The notes beneath the pieces were generated by a model. That model was not told the DNA's origin and did not search any database. It saw nothing but the letters and a program-made list of their open reading frames with translations. DNA of 64,000 nucleotides, taken from the NCBI GenBank assembly GCA_024128875.1, contig JAMYFF010000001.1, forward strand, positions 868,001 through 932,000, in the 5' to 3' direction. A program made the position numbers and the translations under genes. This DNA is from Salinilacustrithrix flava (GTDB taxonomy: Bacteria; Actinomycetota; Acidimicrobiia; Acidimicrobiales; Salinilacustritrichaceae). Positions within the stretch are counted from its first letter, which is position 1. Each line of letters starts with the position of its first letter. Below are positions 1-11,381 of the stretch, one piece after another.

Positions 1-989
1 ATGACCTCGAGGTCGCCTACCGCATCGGACGCGGCCGGCGAGCGCAGGACCTCATCGCCGTGTCCGGCGTGAGCTTCCACATCGACCACGGTGAGACCTT
101 CGCCGTGGTCGGGGAGTCCGGTTCGGGCAAGTCCACCACGGCACGGGCCATCACCCGCACGCTGCCGGTCCGTGCCGGCAACATCCGTCTCGGTGGGCGG
201 GAGCTGACCGAGCTATCCGGCCGCGAGCTCCGTCGTATCCGCTCGGATGTCCAGATGGTCTTCCAGGACCCGTACTCGTCGCTGAACCCGTCCATGCTCA
301 TCCGGGATTCCATCGCCGAGCCGCTGCGGGTCCACACCGACCTCGATTCGCACGCCAGGGATGCCGCGGCCCACGACCTGATCCAGGCGGTCGGCCTCCT
401 CCCCGAGCACCTCAACCGATACCCCTACGAGTTCTCCGGCGGTCAGCGCCAGCGGATCGCCATCGCCCGTGCCATCGCCACGAGCCCGTCGCTGGTCATC
501 TGCGACGAGGCGCTCAGCGCGCTCGACGTCTCGACGCAGAACCAGATCATCCGGTTGCTGGAGGAGATTCGCCAGACGAAGTCGGTGGCCTATCTGTTCA
601 TCGCCCACGACCTGGCGGTGGTGCGACACATCGCCGACCGGGTCGGCGTGATGTACCTCGGGCGGATGATGGAGAGCGGTCCGACCGAACGGGTGTACAA
701 CGCACCCGCGCACCCGTACACCGAGGCGCTCCTGTCCGCCGTCCCCGTCCCGCACCCCCGCCGTCAGCGGGCGCGGCGCCGAATGCTGCTCCCGGGCGAC
801 GTCCCGAACCCGCTCGAGCCGCCGTCCGGCTGCGTGTTCCGCACGCGGTGTCCGCGGGCGATGGACATCTGCGCGGAGGAGGTGCCGATGCCCTTCCCCG
901 CGGTGGGCGGCGGCGAGGTGGCCTGCCACCTCCACACCAGCGGGCCCGAGCTCGGTGGTGAGAGCGTCCGCGTCCTCTCCACCGCCTGA
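1..989 (+). CDS. Peptide-type ABC transporter ATP-binding protein (5' end outside window)
   Basis: ATPase subunit of a DppF/OppF-type ABC importer; hydrolyses ATP at the membrane to drive uptake of peptides or similar solutes. The frame is open from base 3, upstream of the first GTG at 60, so the start lies before the window. Counting from 60: Walker A GESGSGKST at 18-26, signature FSGGQRQR near 125-132, Walker B VICDEALSALD near 147-157, H-loop LFIAHD. The C-terminal part has the oligopeptide-transporter extension with a Cys-rich stretch (CVFRTRCPRAMDIC), which is typical of the OppD/OppF/DppD/DppF group. The permease and binding-protein genes would be expected upstream. Substrate cannot be read from the sequence. 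Confidence 0.93.
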   Translation, partial: DLEVAYRIGRGRRAQDLIAVSGVSFHIDHGETFAVVGESGSGKSTTARAITRTLPVRAGNIRLGGRELTELSGRELRRIRSDVQMVFQDPYSSLNPSMLIRDSIAEPLRVHTDLDSHARDAAAHDLIQAVGLLPEHLNRYPYEFSGGQRQRIAIARAIATSPSLVICDEALSALDVSTQNQIIRLLEEIRQTKSVAYLFIAHDLAVVRHIADRVGVMYLGRMMESGPTERVYNAPAHPYTEALLSAVPVPHPRRQRARRRMLLPGDVPNPLEPPSGCVFRTRCPRAMDICAEEVPMPFPAVGGGEVACHLHTSGPELGGESVRVLSTA

Positions 990-1005
990 CCGTCAAGACG
1001 CCTAC

Positions 1006-1011
1006 AGGAGG
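1006..1011 (+). promoter_or_regulatory. Ribosome binding site of acyl-CoA ligase gene
   Basis: AGGAGG lies 4 nt before the ATG at 1016, a full Shine-Dalgarno match that fixes this start. Confidence 0.8.
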
Positions 1012-1015
1012 CCTC

Positions 1016-2545
1016 ATGTTCCCCGGCAACCACGTCGACGCCCGCGGTGATCGGCCAGCGATCATCATGGGCGGCTCCGAAGCCGTCGTCACGTACGCAG
1101 CGCTCGACGCTGGTGCGAACCGGTTCTCCCGCGTGCTGCGCGACCTCGGTGTGCGCCCCGGAGATCACGTGGCGTTCATGATCGAGAACCACCCTCGCTT
1201 CTACGAGGTGGTGTGGGGTGCCCACTACGCAGGGGCGATCTACACGGCGATCAGCACCAGGCTCGTGGCGGAGGAGGTCCGCTACATCATCGAGGACTGC
1301 GGTGCGCAGGTCGTGGTGACCACCAAGGCGCTGGCCGACGTGGTCGATCAGGCGCTGGACGGTGTCAGCGCTGTCGACGCCCGGCTGGTCATCGGTGGTC
1401 GTGTCGACGGTTTCGACGAGTACGAGACTCTCGTGGAGAGCGCTGATCCGTCGCCGCTCCCGAACCGGATCGCCGGCGTCGATATGCTCTACTCGTCCGG
1501 GACCACCGGACGGCCCAAGGGTGTGCTGCCGGAGTTCGAGGAACGTCCGCTCGACGAGCTGGCGACACTGGGGAACGCCACCGCTGGCCTCTTCGGCGTC
1601 GGTGCAGACACCGTGTACCTGTCGCCCGCACCGCTCTACCACGCCGCGCCGCTGCGGATGAACATGTCCATTCATCGGGCCGGGGGCACCTCGGTGATCA
1701 TGGAGCGGTTCGACGCGGAGGAGTTCCTCCGACAGGTGGAGGCGCATCAGGTCACCCACACGCAGGTCGTTCCGACGATGTTCATCCGCATGTTGAAGCT
1801 CCCTGCGGAGGTCCGCGAGCGCTACGACGTCTCCTCGCTCCGGACGGCCATCCACGCCGCCGCACCCTGCCCGGTGGAGGTCAAGCGCCAGATGATCGAG
1901 TGGTGGGGCCCCATCATCCACGAGTACTACGCCGGAACCGAGGGCAACGGGTTCGTCCACTGCGACAGCGAGCAGTGGCTGGCGCACCCTGGCACCGTGG
2001 GACGAGCCATCCTCGGTGAGATCCACATCGTGGACGAGGCCGGCAACGATCTCCCCCCGGGCGAGATCGGCACCGTGTACTTCGCAGGTGGGGCCCCCTT
2101 CGAGTACCACAACGATCCGGACAAGACGTCGGCCAGCCGGAACGACCGCGGGTGGACGACGCTGGGTGACGTCGGTCGCCTCGACGAGGACGGCTACCTC
2201 TACCTCTCCGACCGCAAGTCGTTCATGATCATCACCGGCGGGGTGAACGTCTATCCCCAGGAGGTCGAGAATCTTCTGGTGCTCCATGACGAGGTCGTGG
2301 ACGCCGCGGTCTTCGGGATCCCCGACCCCGACTTCGGTGAGCAGGTGAAGGCGGTCGTGCAGCCCGCTCCGGACGGCGAAGACCGGGACGGTCTGCCCGC
2401 CCGCCTTCTGGCGTACTGCCGCGAGCACCTGTCATCGATCAAGTGCCCGCGAAGCATCGACCTGATGGACGAGCTCCCACGTCATCCCACCGGGAAGCTC
2501 TACAAGCGGCTGCTGCGAGACCCGTACTGGACCGAGGCGAGCTGA
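1016..2545 (+). CDS. Acyl-CoA synthetase / AMP-dependent ligase
   Basis: ANL superfamily enzyme of 509 aa: adenylates a carboxylic acid with ATP and transfers it to CoA. The AMP-binding P-loop LYSSGTTGRPKG is near residues 158-169, the aromatic motif EYYAGTEG near 301-308, the hinge region DRKSFMIITGGVNVYPQEVE near 400-420 and the catalytic C-terminal Lys in HPTGKLYK near residue 494. Length is normal for the long/medium-chain fatty acyl-CoA ligase group. It follows the ABC ATPase by 26 bp and may be cotranscribed, which would fit uptake and activation of an organic acid, but the substrate is unknown. Confidence 0.92.
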   Translation: MFPGNHVDARGDRPAIIMGGSEAVVTYAALDAGANRFSRVLRDLGVRPGDHVAFMIENHPRFYEVVWGAHYAGAIYTAISTRLVAEEVRYIIEDCGAQVVVTTKALADVVDQALDGVSAVDARLVIGGRVDGFDEYETLVESADPSPLPNRIAGVDMLYSSGTTGRPKGVLPEFEERPLDELATLGNATAGLFGVGADTVYLSPAPLYHAAPLRMNMSIHRAGGTSVIMERFDAEEFLRQVEAHQVTHTQVVPTMFIRMLKLPAEVRERYDVSSLRTAIHAAAPCPVEVKRQMIEWWGPIIHEYYAGTEGNGFVHCDSEQWLAHPGTVGRAILGEIHIVDEAGNDLPPGEIGTVYFAGGAPFEYHNDPDKTSASRNDRGWTTLGDVGRLDEDGYLYLSDRKSFMIITGGVNVYPQEVENLLVLHDEVVDAAVFGIPDPDFGEQVKAVVQPAPDGEDRDGLPARLLAYCREHLSSIKCPRSIDLMDELPRHPTGKLYKRLLRDPYWTEAS

Positions 2546-2587
2546 GGCTGGGCAGGCCTCCGCGGGTGCAGCTCAGCTCCGGCTCGC

Positions 2588-3754
2588 TCAGAGGGCGGCG
2601 ACGACGTCCAGCAGGCGGTCGAGGTCGTCCTCGACGTTGTAGTAGTGCACCGACGCCCGGACCGTCGCCGGCAGATCCCGGCCGTCCTGGCGCGAGTGGG
2701 ACGGGGTCGTGGTCGAGGTGTTCACGCCGGCCCGGGACAGGGCTGCGCCGACGTCGGCGGCCGGCACCCCGTCGACGGTGAAGGTGACGATGCCGCCGCG
2801 CACCAGGCCCTTGTCGTGCACCGTGACGCGATCGAGCGCGCCGAGCCGGCGTCGGAGCTCCTCGCCGAGGTCCCGCAGCCGCGCCCAGCCATCGGCCACG
2901 CCGACCTCGAGGGCGTGGTCGACGGCGGCGCCCAGGCCGAGCCGGGCAGCGTGGCTGCACTCCCAGGTCTCGAAGCGGCGGGCGTCGCCGCGCACCTCGT
3001 AGGTGTCGGGGCCGGTCCACTCGGCGGAGTGCAGGTCGAGCATCGGGGGTTCGATCCGCCCGATCCACGCGTCGCGCACGTACAGCAGGCCGGTGCCCCG
3101 CGGCCCCCGGAGGTACTTGCGACCGGTGGCCGACAGGGCGTCGCAGCCGAGCTCAGCGACGTCGAGGGGGAGCTGCCCGGCGGCCTGGCAGGCGTCGAGC
3201 ATGAAGAACGCGCCGTGGGCGCGGCAGCGCGCGCCCACCTCGGCGGCCGGGTTCACCAGCCCGCCGTTGGTCGGCACGTGGGTGAGCGAAACGAGGGCGG
3301 CGCCGCGCTCGAGCTCGGCCTCGAGGTGGTCGAGGTCGATCTGGCCGTGCTCGTCGTCGTCGATCAGGACGATCTCGATCTCGTGGCGCCGGGCCAGCTG
3401 CAGCAGCGCGATGGCGTTGCTGGCGTACTCGGCCCGGGCGGTGAGCACCCGGTCGCCGGGTTGGAACGGGAAGCCGTACACGACCATGTCCCACGCTCGG
3501 GTGGCGTTGTCCACCACCGCGATCTCGTGGACGGAGGCGCCGAGCAGGCGGGCGATGGACGCGTAGACCGCCTCGGTCCGCTCGGCCGCTTCGGCCGCCG
3601 CCTCGTAGCCCCCGATGCTCGACTCGCGGTGGAGGTGCTCGACCACGGTCTCGGTCACGACCCGGGGCGGCAGGGAGGCGCCCGCGTTGTTCAGGTGCGC
3701 GACGTGCTCGACGCCCGGGGTGTCGGCGCGGACGCGCGGGAGATCGATGGGCAC
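2588..3754 (-). CDS. Class V aminotransferase (cysteine desulfurase / isopenicillin epimerase-like)
   Basis: PLP-dependent fold-type I enzyme of 388 aa. The opening HLNNAGASLPPRVV is typical of the CsdA/isopenicillin-N-epimerase group; the PLP site shows MLDACQAAGQ and the Schiff-base Lys in SATGRKYLRGPRGTG. Start is GTG at 3754, with a weak -10-like CAGACT 6 nt upstream (3761-3766 on the complement). The downstream end faces the ligase gene with 42 bp between stops. No SUF or ISC genes are next to it, so a role in Fe-S assembly is not supported by context; it may act on a free amino acid. It is 18 bp downstream of the caspase-like gene. Confidence 0.85.
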   Translation of the reverse strand: MPIDLPRVRADTPGVEHVAHLNNAGASLPPRVVTETVVEHLHRESSIGGYEAAAEAAERTEAVYASIARLLGASVHEIAVVDNATRAWDMVVYGFPFQPGDRVLTARAEYASNAIALLQLARRHEIEIVLIDDDEHGQIDLDHLEAELERGAALVSLTHVPTNGGLVNPAAEVGARCRAHGAFFMLDACQAAGQLPLDVAELGCDALSATGRKYLRGPRGTGLLYVRDAWIGRIEPPMLDLHSAEWTGPDTYEVRGDARRFETWECSHAARLGLGAAVDHALEVGVADGWARLRDLGEELRRRLGALDRVTVHDKGLVRGGIVTFTVDGVPAADVGAALSRAGVNTSTTTPSHSRQDGRDLPATVRASVHYYNVEDDLDRLLDVVAAL

Positions 3755-3772
3755 CGGTGCAGTCTGGCCCGG

Positions 3773-4993
3773 TCAGCTCCCGCAGAGCAGGCAGATCCGG
3801 TTGCCGTGATCCTCCTCGGTCGGCTCTGCCCGGCGAGGCTGGGGGTCCGGGGCCGCCGCCGGCTCGGGCTCGGACGCCGGCTCTGCCGCGCGACGGCGTT
3901 CGCCGTCGGGGCGGGGCGGGGGTGGGGTGCCGGGAACGACGAGGTCGAGCTCCCCGTCGACGAGGTCCACGATGACGCCCTCCTGGGCGCCGTAGCGCTG
4001 CCGGCGGGTGGTCTCCGCGGCGCGCGGGCGGGCCCAGGCGAAGGCCTCCTCGACCGTGACCCGGCCGTCGCGGTCGAGGTCGCCGAGGCCGCGGCCGAGC
4101 GCCTGGTCGATCACCAGCCACCCCCACACGGAGTTCCCCCAGGACGGGTGCTCGTAGGACTTCTGCGGCTCCCCCGAGGAGAACGTGAGGATGCGGCCGG
4201 GCCGGGCCATCCCCGGGTCGGCGAGCCCGGCGGCGTTGCACGTCGCGAAGCTCAGCCACAGGGCGTGGGGTCGCACCGGGTCGAGCAGCCGGACCAGCTC
4301 GGAGTCGACGATGAAGCGGTTGTCGCTCGGCCACAGCCCCTCGTCGGTGACCTCGCCGCCGCCGTCGACGTCGCGGCCGTACCACTTCTTGGAGTGACCG
4401 GAGTAGTGGAAGACCGCCACTGACCGCTCGTCGGTCCTGTCGGCCAGCCAGGCGATGCCGGCCACGATGCCGTCCCGCGTGGCCTGCCGGTCGGTGAGCA
4501 CCAGGATGTGGTCGTCCCGCCAGCCTCTGGCCAGGAGCTGGACGCGCAGGTCCTCGGCGTCCTGGCGAGACCCGACGTTGTCGGCGACGCCGCGGTGCTC
4601 GTTGATGCCGATGAGCAGCGCCCACCGGGTGGTGGCCGGGTCGGCGGGGTCCTGGGTGGCGGCGTGCTGGGCCGGGAACCGCTCGGCGAACGTCGCGGTC
4701 CGGGCCGGCGCCGGCTCCGGGGCGGGATCGGGCCCGGACGGGATCGGTTCGGGCTCGGTGACCAGCCGTGCGGCCGTCGGTGCTGCGATCGGCGCGGCAG
4801 CCGTCATCCACCCCGGTCCGGCGGCGGGGACCAGCGGCGCCCCGCCCGCCGACGCCACCTCGGCCGAGACCGGCGCGGCGCGGGGCGGGGCGGTGGCCGG
4901 CTCACCGTCGCTCGCCGTGAGGGCCAGGACCTGCAGCGGCGCGAGCAGCGCCAGGGCGGCGAGGCAGCGCTGCGCCGAGCGGATGCGTGTCAT
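3773..4993 (-). CDS. Secreted caspase-like (clan CD, C14) protein with EF-hand loop
   Basis: 406 aa. An N-terminal hydrophobic stretch (residues 8-26) suggests a signal peptide or anchor, followed by a long Ala/Pro-rich linker to about residue 120. The caspase fold starts at RWALLIGINEH (123-133); the catalytic dyad is His200 in HYSGHS and Cys252 in ATCNAAG. After it, residues 305-316 form a complete EF-hand calcium loop with D305, D307, D309, G310, V312 and E316, and a degenerate one begins at D208. The C-terminus is Pro/Arg-rich and ends in CLLC. ATG at 4993 is preferred to the TTG two codons earlier. Family knowledge: orthocaspases/metacaspases cleave after Arg/Lys and some need calcium; target unknown. 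Confidence 0.85.
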   Translation of the reverse strand: MTRIRSAQRCLAALALLAPLQVLALTASDGEPATAPPRAAPVSAEVASAGGAPLVPAAGPGWMTAAAPIAAPTAARLVTEPEPIPSGPDPAPEPAPARTATFAERFPAQHAATQDPADPATTRWALLIGINEHRGVADNVGSRQDAEDLRVQLLARGWRDDHILVLTDRQATRDGIVAGIAWLADRTDERSVAVFHYSGHSKKWYGRDVDGGGEVTDEGLWPSDNRFIVDSELVRLLDPVRPHALWLSFATCNAAGLADPGMARPGRILTFSSGEPQKSYEHPSWGNSVWGWLVIDQALGRGLGDLDRDGRVTVEEAFAWARPRAAETTRRQRYGAQEGVIVDLVDGELDLVVPGTPPPPRPDGERRRAAEPASEPEPAAAPDPQPRRAEPTEEDHGNRICLLCGS

Positions 4994-5096
4994 GACCAAG
5001 CGTTGACCCCCGGCGCTCGTCTGGTGCCGGGCGACTGGCGCCGGCTGGTTCCCGGTCGAGGGATTCGACCAGCGGGGGCCGGCCTCCTCCCTGGGC

Positions 5097-6286
5097 TCAG
5101 GACGTCAGGTCGTGGTCGAGCAGGTCGTCGACGTCGTCCTCGGGCGGGGCGGCCATCGCCCACCGTCCCGTCGCCTTCGTGAACAGGTACCAGCGGCCGT
5201 CCCGGCTGCGTCGCAGCTGCAGGCGCCCCTCGCCCGTGACCCGGTTGCCGGACACGTGGACCCGGCGGGCCGGCATGCCGGCCTCGATCAGCAGGTCGCG
5301 GGCGCGTGCCATGTCGAGCGGCGGGGGGTTCCAGCGGGGCTCGTCGTGCGCCCGAACGCCTGCGGCGCCGCCGAACTGCCAGGCCGCGCCGAGGACGTCG
5401 AGGTCGACGGGCGCGACGCCGCTGTGCTCGGCCAACCGCTGCTTCAGCGCGGGCGGCGCGCCGATGACGCGGCGGGCGAGGTCGGCGCGCTCGTCCAGCT
5501 CCAGGCCGGTGTCGACGGTGCCGGCGCACAGCTCCCAGGCCCGACGGGCGGCGTCGGCCACCAGGGCCCGCAGGCCGCTCCCGTCGAAGGGCGCGTGGGC
5601 GGGCGGGTCGCTGGGCCACGCCGCGGGGCGGCTGGGGGCGTGGGCGACCAGGGGCACGAGCGGGAGCGGGAGCAGGTCCCGGCTCCAGGCCTCGGCGGCG
5701 TCGATGCCCTCCGGGGCGGGCGGCGGCGCCGCTTCCTCGGCCTCGTCGATCGCCGGCAGCCCGCCCCGGCGCCGGCGGACCTGGTCCAGCACCTCGTCCC
5801 GCCGCCGGCCCCGCAGCAGCAGCAGCACGAACGGGTCGGCGTCGAGGGCGTCGGCGAGCAGGTAGCAGGCCGCAGCGGCGTGCTCGCACGGCTCGACGTC
5901 GTCGGCGCACGTGCAGACCGTGTGCAGGTCCCGCGGTCGGGGCAGCAGGTCGACCTCGACGGCCTCGGCGTCGCGCACCACCGCAGGGTCGAGCTCGCCG
6001 TCGAGCAGGGCGGCGGCGTGGGCGGCCTTGGACGCGATGGCGTCGAGCACCGTGTCCCACTCGTCGTCGCGGAACGCCCGGATGCCGACGTGGACCTCGT
6101 GGGGCTCGTCGCGGTCGGCCTGGACCCAGGCGTTCACCCCGCCGGGCTCGATGTGGAGGTCGGCGCCCCGGTTGGCCTTGGCCCAGCGGCGACCGCGCGC
6201 CAGCCGACCGCCGCTGCCCCCGGCGATGCCCTCGAGCGCGTCGAGCCAGGCCTGCCCCCACCACGTCGTGCCGAAGTCCCGTGCCA

Positions 6287-6287
<1 letters not shown>
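5097..6287 (-). CDS. SWIM zinc-finger protein
   Basis: 396 aa beginning MARDFGTTWWGQAWLDALE. The SWIM finger (CxC...CxH) is visible as VCTCADDVEPCEHAAAACYLL around residues 119-139, a zinc-binding module for nucleic-acid or protein contact. The ATG (6287-6285) overlaps the TGA of the SNF2 gene by one base (TGATG), so translation is probably coupled and the two proteins likely work together. SNF2-SWIM pairs are common in actinobacteria and cyanobacteria, but their role is poorly defined; DNA repair or chromatin-like remodelling of nucleoprotein is the usual guess. The longer frame upstream in the same phase is only antisense to SNF2. Confidence 0.88.
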
Positions 6288-9064
<2,777 letters not shown>

Positions 9065-9071
9065 CCGGTCG

Positions 9072-9077
9072 ACGGTA
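9072..9077 (-). promoter_or_regulatory. -10 hexamer TACCGT, SNF2 gene
   Basis: Seven nt separate the hexamer from ATG 9064, predicting a leaderless transcript and supporting this start over GTG 9103. Confidence 0.55.
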
Positions 9078-9113
9078 CTGAGGGACAGAGACAACGCGGC
9101 CACACTCGTGGTC

Positions 9114-10232
9114 GTGGATCACATATTGACGGTGCCCCAGGGCACGTTCACCCTCGAGCGAGCCCACCACGACCCGGGCGAGCCGCTCCGGGCGTGGGAT
9201 GCCGCCGACGAGCTCGCGCTCGCCCACCTCGCCGAGGTCGGGGCCGCCGGCGACCGGTGGCTCGTGGTCGACGACGCGCACGGGGCGCTGGCCACGGCGC
9301 TGGCCGCGCACCACCCGACGTCCTGGACGGACTCGGTCGTCACCATGGCCGCGACCCGGGCCAACCTCGAGCGCAACGGCATCGACCCGTCGACCGTCAC
9401 CTTCGTGCCGAGCACCTCGGACCCCGTCGGACCGGTCGACGTCGTCGTGGTGAAGGTGCCGCGCACGCTCGCGGTGCTCGAGGACGAGCTCCACCGCCTC
9501 CGCCCGCTCCTGCACGCAGGGTCCGTCGTCGTCGGCGCCGGCATGACCAAGGCGGTGCACCGGTCCACCATCGCCGCCTTCGAGGGGGCGATCGGCCCCA
9601 CGCCCACCTCACGGGCGCGCAAGAAGGCCCGCCTCCTGCTCGCCTCGGTGGATCCGGCGCTCGAGCCCGGCCCCGGTCCGGCCCCGCTGCGGTGGGCGAC
9701 GCCGGAGGGCCTCGAGGTCACCGGCCTGCCCGGCGTGTTCTCCGCCAGTGGCATGGACCCCGGTACCCGGCTGCTCCTGGCCCACCTCCCCGATCAGGAG
9801 CCGGGCGCGGTCGTCGTGGACCTCGGGTGCGGCACCGGCGTCGTCGCCGCCACCGTCGCCCACCGCCACCCCGACGTGGCGCTGGTGTGCTGCGACGACT
9901 CGTTCCGCGCCGTGGCCGCCGCTCGCCAGACGGTGGGTGCCGTGGCCTCGGACGCGACCTTCCACGTCACCGACGTGCTCGACGGTGTGGCGGACGCGTC
10001 GGCCGACGTCGTGCTGTGCAACCCGCCGTTCCACGCCGGCGGCGCCCGCACGACGTCCGTGGCCTACCGGATGTTCGCCGGGGCCCAGCGGGTGCTCCGC
10101 CCCGGGGGCACCCTCACCGTGGTGGCCAACCGCCACCTCGGCCACCACGTCGCGCTGCGTCGCTGGTTCGACGACGTCGCCGTCGTCGGCTCCGATCCCC
10201 GCTTCGTGGTGCTGCGAGGCCGCCGGCGCTGA
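9114..10232 (+). CDS. Class I SAM methyltransferase, RsmC/RlmG-like (rRNA guanine-N2)
   Basis: 372 aa with two Rossmann-like halves, as in RlmG/RsmC. The N-terminal half is a degenerate methyltransferase; the C-terminal half has the SAM motif VVDLGCGTGVVA near residue 235 and the catalytic motif VVLCNPPFHAGG near 300, the NPPF form found in enzymes that methylate exocyclic amines of guanine or adenine. Likely target is a guanine in ribosomal RNA; which one cannot be told. Start: GTG 9114 gives MDHILTVPQGTF; GTG 9108 is equally in frame. A weak CACACT -10 lies 7 nt before 9114. Divergent from SNF2. Confidence 0.85.
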   Translation: MDHILTVPQGTFTLERAHHDPGEPLRAWDAADELALAHLAEVGAAGDRWLVVDDAHGALATALAAHHPTSWTDSVVTMAATRANLERNGIDPSTVTFVPSTSDPVGPVDVVVVKVPRTLAVLEDELHRLRPLLHAGSVVVGAGMTKAVHRSTIAAFEGAIGPTPTSRARKKARLLLASVDPALEPGPGPAPLRWATPEGLEVTGLPGVFSASGMDPGTRLLLAHLPDQEPGAVVVDLGCGTGVVAATVAHRHPDVALVCCDDSFRAVAAARQTVGAVASDATFHVTDVLDGVADASADVVLCNPPFHAGGARTTSVAYRMFAGAQRVLRPGGTLTVVANRHLGHHVALRRWFDDVAVVGSDPRFVVLRGRRR

Positions 10233-10235
10233 TCG

Positions 10236-10682
10236 TCAGGCGTCGGGGGTCGCGTGGTCGGCGAGCCCGCTGAGCGCGTCCTGGACCCAGCGCTCCTGCT
10301 CGAGGCGCCGACGGCGTCCGCGCAGGCGCTGCCGCCAGGGCGCGGCCCCGACTGGCTCGAGCACGATGTCGACCTTGGTGCCCGTCGAGCTGGGACGGGT
10401 GCGGAACCAGACGCGGTCGATGGCGTCGATCTGCACGCCGAAGGTGTGGGTCGGCCCGCGGACGATCACCAGGCCCTCGTTGTGGTCGGTGCGACCGTTG
10501 TGCTCGCGGCGGAAGAGGTAGCGGTCGTCGCCCTTGGCGATGACGGGCTCGAGCACGTCGGGCATCCACGACGGCCAGCTGGTCACGTCGGTCACGACGG
10601 CGTAGACGTCGGCCACCGGCGCGGCGACCACCGCGGTGGCACGGGGCAGGTCGGTCCGCTCGAAGGGAGGGTGCTGGCTCAC
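10236..10682 (-). CDS. SRPBCC (START/Bet v1-like) family protein
   Basis: 148 aa, starting VSQHPPFERTDLPRATAVVAAP. The pattern DVYAVVTDVTSWPSWMPDVLEPV is the standard opening of the polyketide-cyclase/SRPBCC fold, a small hydrophobic-ligand pocket; W-P-S-W-M is typical. The GTG start overlaps the TGA of the tetR gene as GTGA, so the two are translationally coupled and this protein probably binds or processes a ligand related to what the TetR protein senses. The C-terminus is Arg-rich. It ends 3 bp from the convergent methyltransferase stop. Confidence 0.8.
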   Translation of the reverse strand: MSQHPPFERTDLPRATAVVAAPVADVYAVVTDVTSWPSWMPDVLEPVIAKGDDRYLFRREHNGRTDHNEGLVIVRGPTHTFGVQIDAIDRVWFRTRPSSTGTKVDIVLEPVGAAPWRQRLRGRRRRLEQERWVQDALSGLADHATPDA

Positions 10683-11326
10683 CGGGCGCCGGCCCGGGGC
10701 TCGGTCGCCGCCTGCCTGGCGTGCGGGGCGATCGACTGCTCGGCGACGAGGTCGGTGAGGTCGGCGAAGCGGGCGAGGACCACGCCCTCGAGGTCGGCCG
10801 TGCCATCGCGCCGGAAGGTCTCGTGGACTGCGCCCATCACGGTGAGGCCGATGCCGGCGAGCAGGAGCGGGCGCACGTCGGTGGCGGGGTCGACGCCGAG
10901 CCGCTCGGCAACCGCTCGGGTGAGGGCGTCCTCCCAGCGGGGCGCCAGGGCGGTGCGCTGGTACTCGCCGAGGCTGGAGGTCGACCCGGTGATCCGGGCC
11001 CGCCGCAGGCTGAGCTCGGCGGTCGCCGCCGCCTGGCGGGCCAGCACGAGCACGCCGGCCCGGATGGCGGCCAGCGGGGGCTCCTCCGGGGGCTGGGAGG
11101 TGATGACGTCGTGCAGCAGCGCCAGCTGGTCGTCCTGGCCGTCGTAGAGGACGGCCTCCTTGGTGCCGAAGTACCGGTAGAAGGTGCGGGGCGACACCAT
11201 GGCCGCGTCGGCGATCTCCTCGACCGTGACCTCGTCGAAGCCCCGCTCCTCGAACAGCGACAGCGCGATCTTCACGAGGCGCTCGCGCGTGCGCGCCTTC
11301 TTCTGCTCCCGGAGCCCGCCGTCCAT
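10679..11326 (-). CDS. TetR/AcrR family transcriptional regulator
   Basis: 215 aa repressor-type protein. The N-terminal helix-turn-helix runs REQKKARTRERLVKIALSLFEERGFDEVTVEEIADAAMVSPRTFYRYFGTK in spirit, with the diagnostic SPRTFYRYFGTKE at about residues 43-55. The C-terminal ligand domain is variable. A -10 hexamer TAGCGT (complement of 11333-11338) sits 6 nt before the ATG, so the mRNA is probably leaderless, and a double palindrome at 11346-11378 covers the -35 region, which fits autorepression. It is coupled to the downstream SRPBCC gene. Confidence 0.92.
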   Translation of the reverse strand: MDGGLREQKKARTRERLVKIALSLFEERGFDEVTVEEIADAAMVSPRTFYRYFGTKEAVLYDGQDDQLALLHDVITSQPPEEPPLAAIRAGVLVLARQAAATAELSLRRARITGSTSSLGEYQRTALAPRWEDALTRAVAERLGVDPATDVRPLLLAGIGLTVMGAVHETFRRDGTADLEGVVLARFADLTDLVAEQSIAPHARQAATEPRAGAR

Positions 11327-11332
11327 GCAGCG

Positions 11333-11338
11333 ACGCTA
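11333..11338 (-). promoter_or_regulatory. -10 hexamer TAGCGT, tetR gene
   Basis: Six nt upstream of the ATG at 11326; predicts a leaderless tetR-SRPBCC transcript. Confidence 0.6.
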
Positions 11339-11345
11339 GGAGGTC

Positions 11346-11378
11346 AACTGGCACGCCTGCCAGTTGGCAGACGTGCCA
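11346..11378. promoter_or_regulatory. Tandem palindromic operator of tetR
   Basis: AACTGGCA-CGCC-TGCCAGTT (11346-11365) is a perfect 8-bp inverted repeat with a 4-nt spacer. A second, overlapping repeat TGGCA-GACG-TGCCA spans 11365-11378. Their centres are 16 bp apart, about 1.5 helical turns, and they cover roughly -20 to -52 relative to the predicted tetR start point. This is the arrangement of a TetR-family autoregulatory operator. The core also resembles the dispersed CTGGCAG palindromes, so a repeat origin is a weaker alternative. Confidence 0.65.
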
Positions 11379-11381
11379 GGT

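Noticed and set aside
2588..3754. Fe-S assembly (SufS/IscS) assignment for the class V aminotransferase
   Set aside because: No SUF/ISC partners adjoin and the N-terminus resembles the epimerase-like branch; kept as a generic class V aminotransferase.
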